Positions 23,346-28,168 of a DNA stretch of 28,168 nucleotides are shown here, one piece after another (the first letter of the stretch is position 1; each line of letters starts with the position of its first letter). The position numbers were made by a program, and so were the translations under genes. The DNA comes from JABMRP01 sp964444795 (GTDB taxonomy: Bacteria > Planctomycetota > Planctomycetia > Pirellulales > Thermoguttaceae), in NCBI GenBank assembly GCA_964444795.1, contig CAYUIQ010000100.1, positions 1-28,168 on the forward strand. The letters are read 5' to 3'. The notes under the pieces are model-generated. The model was given only the letters and a program-made list of their open reading frames with translations. It did no database searches and had not been told where the DNA came from.

Positions 23346-23540
23346 TCACGGGATTGGATTGTCGATACGGCGGGGGAGGGCGACGTCGCCGCTTTTGAGC
23401 TTGGGCAACTCTTTCAACACGGTTCGCCGTGTATCGCCGGGCCGGAGCGACGCATCCACTGGGCCAACGTCTTCCACGGCACGTAGGCCAGAAAGTAAAC
23501 CAAGATGTGGGCAAGGACGCGATCCCGTTTCCAGGACCCC
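23346..23540 (-). pseudogene. Decayed C-terminal fragment of an IS1634-like transposase
   Basis: On the minus strand DRVLAHILVYFLAYVPWKTL is followed by AQWMRRSG. The frame then breaks, and the neighbouring frame continues with RRTVLKELPKLKSGDVALP before a stop at 23346-23348. Together these match the conserved end of IS1634-family DDE transposases (RVRAHILVCFLAYVLWKTLE..., then LEELAKIKSGDVVLPT; from memory). The catalytic part is absent and at least one frameshift is present, so it is dead. No inverted repeats were found around it. It fills most of the gap between the signalling cluster and the propeller gene. Confidence 0.7.
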
Positions 23541-23628
23541 TCGGCAAATGTGGCGTGGCGGTCCCCACAGTTGCGCCATTTATCGGTCGTTTTCTCGGAC
23601 TCATCGGAAGTGGGCCACTTGTGATCTT

Positions 23629-26600
23629 TCAGTCAAGCGGTTGGCCGAAGCAGACGAGTGAACCGTCGTCCAACGAAATGAAGATCCGGCCGCGGGCCGC
23701 AACCATCCCGTCAAAGACGGGCGGAGACTCCAGCTTGTATTGAGTCAGCGATTTTCCGTTCGCTGCATCAACCAGACAGAGCGCCGCCCCTTGTTGCCCC
23801 TGGAAGGCGGCTTCTGCCTTGTCGGAATTCTGGAGTGTGAGTTCGCTGGTTCTGACTTCGGCCTGCTCGGGTGGGCCTGCCAGCAACAGGGTCTGATCGG
23901 CCAAGACGAGTGCTCTGGCAAAGATGGGTACTTGCCGGCTCCAAACGTTACGGTGCAAACTCGGCTCGCCGTAGCGCCGGTCCCGTTCGGTTGTCTTCAG
24001 CCCCAGGGCCTGTCCCGATCTGGCGTAGCGAAGGTGCTGATTGTCTCGATAGCTTGGCAGCGGTTCGAAGGGTTCCTTTTCGACGGCGAACAATTGATAC
24101 CGTTCGCCCCCGCGAACCTGCCCCGCTCCTCCCCCCGGATACTTGTCGCGGCCGTAGCCGTATACGAGTTCTTTGCCCAGAGAGAGGATCCGGCCGGAGG
24201 GAACCATGTTCCCCATGCGGGCCCAGATCGCCCAACCGGATTCGTTCGTCGGAGGCATGCACACCGAATCCGATGCGAAGAGCCAATAGGAGCGATGCCA
24301 CCAGGCGTCGTCCAGAAAGCCCATGGGCGCGAACAAGTGTGGTGGCCCGGTTTGCAGATCATCACCGGTCTCGAAATCGATCCTCAAATGCCGCATGTAC
24401 ACGGAATCTCCGGACACGGCCAGAACGTCGTTCAATACGCCGCGCAGATCAACACCGCCGCCGGGCTGATCCCCGGTTTTCGGATCGAGGCTGTGGATCA
24501 CGGTTTCGGTGAGCATTTTCCCCGTCGCCGGTTCAAGTCGGTATACGTGGATCCCGCCGTCGACGTACGACGAGCGACCCGCCGCCGCGATGAGCACGCC
24601 ATCATGCACCAGGACACTCCCGTGAATGGGCCAGGCCGATTCGAGTTGCCCTCGGGCAAGGATCAAGCGGTCCTCGGGCGCGCCGCGAAAACGCCAGACC
24701 AGCGCCCCGTCCGCCGCGCGGAGGCAGTAGACCCAACCGTCGGCCGAGCCGAAGAGGACCAGATGGTTATGCACTGTGGGCGGAGAATCGACGCGACCGC
24801 CGGCCGTGAACGACCAGAGCGAGGCGCCGTCGGCCATGTCCAGCGCATGCACGGTGTGGGCATCCATCTGGGCGACGAAAAGCTTCCCGCCGCTGGCGAC
24901 GGGACTTGAAAGGCGGCCGCCGATGGTTGTCTTCCACGCCCGATTCAGATTGCTTGGTACGCTGGTGGTGGTTCGACCGCTTCGCCGCTTGTCATGTCGA
25001 AATGTCGGCCAGTCGTCCGCGCTATCGTCGCTGGTTGCTTGATGCGCGACGTCTCCGTAGGCGGGGCCTTTTTCAAGTTGCGCGTCTGTTGTTCCCACGC
25101 CGGTTGGTCTCTGGCGCGATGAGGCGAATGCCCAGGTGCCGCGCACCATCGTCTTGATATTGCAGGCGCAGGAATGCGGCGGAGCGTACAGCAGTCCGTT
25201 GGCGGGCATGACTCCGTACTGGCAGGTACCGCGTACCCAGTGGTTCGGGTTGATCTTGCCCGAGGTGACGTCGATGAACTCGACTCCCGATCGGCTGGCC
25301 ATGATGAACCGGCTCGTCGCTTTGGGCCGATAGCAGCGATGATGGGCCAGTGTGGCGTATGCCCACGCCTTTTCCGTGGCGATGGTCTTTTCGACCTTGC
25401 CGGTTTTCGCGTTGCGGCCTTCCCCGAAATCCGCGCTGCCGCGGCTGCGAGAGTAGCCGCGCCAGAGCAGGTTGTCGATGACGAAGATGTCGGGCGGCGA
25501 ATTGAATCCCGCGGTGCTTGAACACTCCCAAAGGGCCTTGCCGTCGTCAATTGAAAATGCCGAGAGCGTACGGAAGTCGGCGACGTACACAATGCCGTCG
25601 TGGGCGGTCAACGTGGGCGACGCCCAAAGCCACGCGCGGTTTCCAGGCGGGGCAAGATACGCGGGATGGGCTATCCTCCATCGCTGCTGGCCCGATTTCA
25701 CATTCAGGCAGACGAGATGCTCAGTTGTCTGGTACAGCAAAGCATCGTTCCATACGACCAGCGGAAGCAGTGTGTCGATGCTGACTTCCTTGCGCCAAAG
25801 CATCTCTCCCGTCTCGGGATCCGCCGCCATGACGACCCGCTGCGAGGACGGGTTCTCTCCGCGACGCGTGCGAATTGCCACCTGACTGGTGCCTGCCAGC
25901 ATGATCAGCCGGTCGCCGGTATGGATGATCTGCCGCGTGTTCTCCGAACCTCGGTAGGTCATCACGACTTTTCCGGTTGCCGCGTCCAGGGCCGTCACGC
26001 CTTGACCGATCCCCAGGGTCACGTACACGCGATCACCGGCCGCAACGAGGCGGAACGGCAAGTCGGGCGGGCCCGACCGAAAACCGTGCAGATGGTTCGC
26101 CCATGGATCGATCTTCCGTTTCCAAAGGACCATGCCGTTGAAGGCGTCCCGGGCCATCAGGCTCCATCTCGCCGGCATGCGGATATCGGCGGTCAGCCCC
26201 TCGTCGATGATGCAAAAGAGCCGCCCCCGCGCCGAGACCATCGCGCTTATGCTTGCCAACTGTTCGTGACTGCGAGCGTATTTGGGATAACCGATCCACT
26301 GCACGTGCTTTGGCAGCCCGACCCTTGTGTCCTGGGCAACGGCGTTATTGTCCGGCCCGTGCAGGTAGTGGGTCCACTGATCAATCTCCGCGGGCCACGG
26401 TTTGGTCGTCTTCTTCCAGGACTCCTCCGACTTGACCCAAGCCACTCCGCGCGGCGCCAGCACGCGCATCACCTCTTCAGTGGAAACATCGCCGAGGTCC
26501 TCGGCCACGAGAAGGTTGACAAGGTTGTCCGTATAGGGAAGGTAGTTCCTATCCCAATGTTGGACCGACACCTTGCCGTACAGATCTTGCTGTTTGATAT

Positions 26601-26817
26601 ACTCTCGGGCCTCGGCCGTTTCGGATTGATCGTCGCAAAGTCCGTGAACAACAAAGCTGTCATTGGCAAGGAGATCGGTCGCCAGCGAGTCGCCGCCCGA
26701 TCCCATATACACGACGAGCCCGCCCTGGATGCCCGAGCTTGCCGCCATGTCCCGTGCCGACTGGCCAAAAACGCCCGTGGTGAGTGTAAGAAAAGCGAAC
26801 GTCAACACAATTCTCAT
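23629..26817 (-). CDS. Large secreted PQQ-type beta-propeller protein with methyltransferase-like N-terminus
   Basis: The 1062-residue protein has a Sec signal peptide (MRIVLTFAFLTLTTGVFG, cleavage near 18-19) and GAGGAG 8 nt before the ATG at 26817. Residues about 30-140 look like a SAM-methyltransferase fold: GLVVYMGSGGDS in place of motif I, then LVNLLVAEDLGDVSTEEVMRVLAPRG as in class I enzymes. From about 190 onward come many BamB/PQQ-like blades, for example GVTALDAATGKVVMTY and VYCLRAADGALVWRF. A DWPTFRHDKRRSG motif near 602 starts a second propeller block. Planctomycetes have many such proteins. No classical PQQ-dehydrogenase catalytic set was seen, so it is probably a periplasmic binding or scaffold protein. 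Long plus-strand frames over it are shadows. Confidence 0.88.
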   Translation of the reverse strand: MRIVLTFAFLTLTTGVFGQSARDMAASSGIQGGLVVYMGSGGDSLATDLLANDSFVVHGLCDDQSETAEAREYIKQQDLYGKVSVQHWDRNYLPYTDNLVNLLVAEDLGDVSTEEVMRVLAPRGVAWVKSEESWKKTTKPWPAEIDQWTHYLHGPDNNAVAQDTRVGLPKHVQWIGYPKYARSHEQLASISAMVSARGRLFCIIDEGLTADIRMPARWSLMARDAFNGMVLWKRKIDPWANHLHGFRSGPPDLPFRLVAAGDRVYVTLGIGQGVTALDAATGKVVMTYRGSENTRQIIHTGDRLIMLAGTSQVAIRTRRGENPSSQRVVMAADPETGEMLWRKEVSIDTLLPLVVWNDALLYQTTEHLVCLNVKSGQQRWRIAHPAYLAPPGNRAWLWASPTLTAHDGIVYVADFRTLSAFSIDDGKALWECSSTAGFNSPPDIFVIDNLLWRGYSRSRGSADFGEGRNAKTGKVEKTIATEKAWAYATLAHHRCYRPKATSRFIMASRSGVEFIDVTSGKINPNHWVRGTCQYGVMPANGLLYAPPHSCACNIKTMVRGTWAFASSRQRPTGVGTTDAQLEKGPAYGDVAHQATSDDSADDWPTFRHDKRRSGRTTTSVPSNLNRAWKTTIGGRLSSPVASGGKLFVAQMDAHTVHALDMADGASLWSFTAGGRVDSPPTVHNHLVLFGSADGWVYCLRAADGALVWRFRGAPEDRLILARGQLESAWPIHGSVLVHDGVLIAAAGRSSYVDGGIHVYRLEPATGKMLTETVIHSLDPKTGDQPGGGVDLRGVLNDVLAVSGDSVYMRHLRIDFETGDDLQTGPPHLFAPMGFLDDAWWHRSYWLFASDSVCMPPTNESGWAIWARMGNMVPSGRILSLGKELVYGYGRDKYPGGGAGQVRGGERYQLFAVEKEPFEPLPSYRDNQHLRYARSGQALGLKTTERDRRYGEPSLHRNVWSRQVPIFARALVLADQTLLLAGPPEQAEVRTSELTLQNSDKAEAAFQGQQGAALCLVDAANGKSLTQYKLESPPVFDGMVAARGRIFISLDDGSLVCFGQPLD

Positions 26818-27292
26818 GGTCGCGACTCCTCAAGCAGTTTTCGTCAACAGCCCATCGTAATCACCGGCCAGTCTCGATTGTTCCGGGTAGCTCCACCTTG
26901 GCCCGATCAGGCGATTTCGTGTGAAAGCCCACGGAATAGACAGTTGGCTTTACGATACAGCCTTCTGATCGAAACTCTGGGGCCGTGTCGCCACGTATGA
27001 TATCCGTCCGGTGGCTCTCGGAACATCCGCAGGCTCCATTCATTCGCTCTGGTCGTCCGACCTGTAATGCCTCGGGTTGATGACGCACGCTACCGATCGC
27101 TCTGGCCCGTTCGGTTGGTCGGAGGCAATTCCGGGAAAACGCATGGAAAGTCTGACACACAGAACCCCTCTCTCATTCCCCCCGGTAGAGGCGGCACAAG
27201 CGTGCCCGGCCGATTCCGAGCAATGGGCCGTTTTCTCAGTCGCCGACTTTGCACGGCGTGTCCCGTTGGTCGTGGTGAACTTGGATTGCTCG
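26818..27292. other. Intergenic region upstream of the propeller gene
   Basis: This 475-bp gap lies between two minus-strand genes. It should hold the promoter of the propeller gene, but no clear -35/-10 pair, hairpin or repeat stood out. A 99-codon minus-strand frame (26861-27160) has no signal, domain or good ribosome site and was not accepted. Confidence 0.5.
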
Positions 27293-27748
27293 TCACCTGG
27301 AATCGCCGTTACGCGATTTTTTGCGTTGCCGCAGCTTCTGAAGCTCCTTTTTCAATTTTCTATTCTGGCTCTGCAACCGTTCGATTTCCCGTTCCTGCAA
27401 GGCTTGGATGATCTTACGCTGCTGTTGGATCATTTCGGCCTGCTGGCCGACTGTGCGAAATGCCGTTTTGTAGCCAAACGGATCGAACTCACTGCTCATG
27501 ACTGCTAGCGATTTGACAATTATTCTAGCGAGACCATCCGGCGAGTTAGCGAAGCGTTCTAACGCTTCGGCGGCTTTCCGCAGATCTGCCGCCGCTTCAG
27601 CCACCCCGCCGATGCGGAAAAGAGCGTTCGCCGCAGATTGAGCCGATGACTTCGCCATGTCACGAGGTGGTTCTTCCGCGCATAAGCTATTGACGAGGAA
27701 CAGCAGGAGAATCACTCCTGCAACCTGTGATGCAGCGCGAGGGGACAT
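27293..27748 (-). CDS. Small secreted coiled-coil protein
   Basis: The 151-residue protein begins with a signal peptide (QVAGVILLLFLVNSLCAEEPP; the cysteine in LCAE could also be a lipoprotein site, though a weak lipobox match). An Ala-rich helical middle (SAQSAANALF, EAAADLRKAAEALERF) follows. The C-terminal third is a strongly charged helix with heptad-like spacing (QREIERLQSQNRKLKKEL region), likely a coiled coil, ending in a basic tail. No domain was recognised. Possible role: envelope structural or adaptor protein. The ribosome site at 27748 is weak. Composition and a clear signal support a real gene. Confidence 0.6.
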   Translation of the reverse strand: MSPRAASQVAGVILLLFLVNSLCAEEPPRDMAKSSAQSAANALFRIGGVAEAAADLRKAAEALERFANSPDGLARIIVKSLAVMSSEFDPFGYKTAFRTVGQQAEMIQQQRKIIQALQEREIERLQSQNRKLKKELQKLRQRKKSRNGDSR

Positions 27749-27769
27749 GGCGATACCATCTTGTTTGAT

Positions 27770-28156
27770 TCAGAAACTAGACTTGGCCACCCACCGAAGT
27801 TCGATCTTAGCTCGCTCGCGTCCAGATTGCAACTCAAAGAAGACGCTCGCCCCTGACGCCTTTTCTAACGATTCGCTCTTCGGCGGCATGTTTTTGTCGG
27901 CTTGGACAGCCAGCGATGAGGAACAGTCAATTCCGGGGTATTCCAATCCGGCCGCGCGCTTACCCTCCGAAAGCGAGAAACACCCGAGGCGACGGCTGCC
28001 CCCCAGCAGCGGCGAGACTCCCGTTGCTCCGAGTTGCGTTTCAAAAAGGGTCCATTCTTGACACGTCTCACATCGGCCATGCGTTTTTCGGGGAAAGCGA
28101 GTGGGGCGATGTACCCTCCGCGCGTTTGGCGGCAACAGAAATTGGGCTGTGGGCAC
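27770..28156 (-). CDS. Doubtful small ORF at the right edge
   Basis: The frame runs from a GTG at 28156, preceded directly by an in-frame TAG, to a stop 21 bp before the coiled-coil gene. The 128 residues have no signal, domain or repeat I recognise, apart from a lone CETC near residue 29, and there is no ribosome site. The last 60 residues look somewhat more protein-like. It may be a decayed gene, or the whole 27749-28168 stretch may be non-coding. Confidence 0.2.
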   Translation of the reverse strand: MPTAQFLLPPNARRVHRPTRFPRKTHGRCETCQEWTLFETQLGATGVSPLLGGSRRLGCFSLSEGKRAAGLEYPGIDCSSSLAVQADKNMPPKSESLEKASGASVFFELQSGRERAKIELRWVAKSSF

Positions 28157-28168
28157 CTAAGAAAGCGG

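Noticed and set aside
25600..27000. Plus-strand frames of 466 and 389 codons (the latter at 23740-24909) over the propeller gene
   Set aside because: They are antisense to a protein with a signal peptide, good ribosome site and repeated propeller blades.
26861..27160. 99-codon minus-strand frame upstream of the propeller gene
   Set aside because: No ribosome site, signal or recognisable domain, and composition typical of random high-GC frames.

Overview
The window looks like a chromosomal segment of a planctomycete, probably Pirellulales-like. This is an inference from gene content, not from a marker gene. The clues are a Tat-exported Gfo/Idh/MocA oxidoreductase paired with a secreted HEAT-repeat protein, a roughly 1060-residue secreted PQQ-type beta-propeller with a methyltransferase-like N-terminus, a SurA-N-like membrane-anchored protein with a Pro/Glu/Thr tail, a TopA with a Lys-rich tail, high GC, and roomy intergenic regions holding palindromes. 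No rRNA, tRNA or CRISPR was found.

Layout. 1-1528 (-) is a SurA-N-like anchored protein that runs off the left edge. 1961-4657 (+) is topA. 4705-5700 (-) is a two-gene unit: a GGQ release-factor-like protein followed by guanine deaminase. 5979-6494 (+) is a small secreted protein of unknown function. 6867-8930 (-) is a Gfo/Idh/MocA plus HEAT-repeat operon. 9379-13651 (+) is a sulfur assimilation operon: cysK followed closely by a 1111-residue fusion of siroheme sulfite/nitrite reductase, a GltD-like NAD(P)H/FAD module and a ferredoxin. 13798-17328 (-) is a lone Type IIG/Eco57I-like restriction-methylation enzyme. 17455-23331 is a redox-signalling cluster. 23346-23540 is a decayed IS1634-like transposase tail. 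23629-26817 (-) is the large secreted propeller protein. 27293-27748 (-) is a secreted coiled-coil protein. The right edge holds only a doubtful small ORF.

How the genes may work together. CysK consumes sulfide, so the neighbouring reductase is most likely an assimilatory sulfite reductase. It appears to carry its own NAD(P)H input on the same chain, and both of its halves keep a complete siroheme/4Fe-4S cysteine set.

The most unusual part is 17455-23331. A divergent HTH/two-CW protein faces five co-directional genes: a macro-domain protein, a five-helix NarI/DsrM-like membrane cytochrome b, an HdrD/DsrK-like iron-sulfur protein whose C-terminus is a complete response-regulator receiver, a double-PAS histidine kinase with cysteine motifs in both PAS domains, and a stand-alone receiver overlapping the kinase stop. 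This reads as a membrane redox complex physically joined to a phosphorelay. The function is inferred from architecture and remains unproven.
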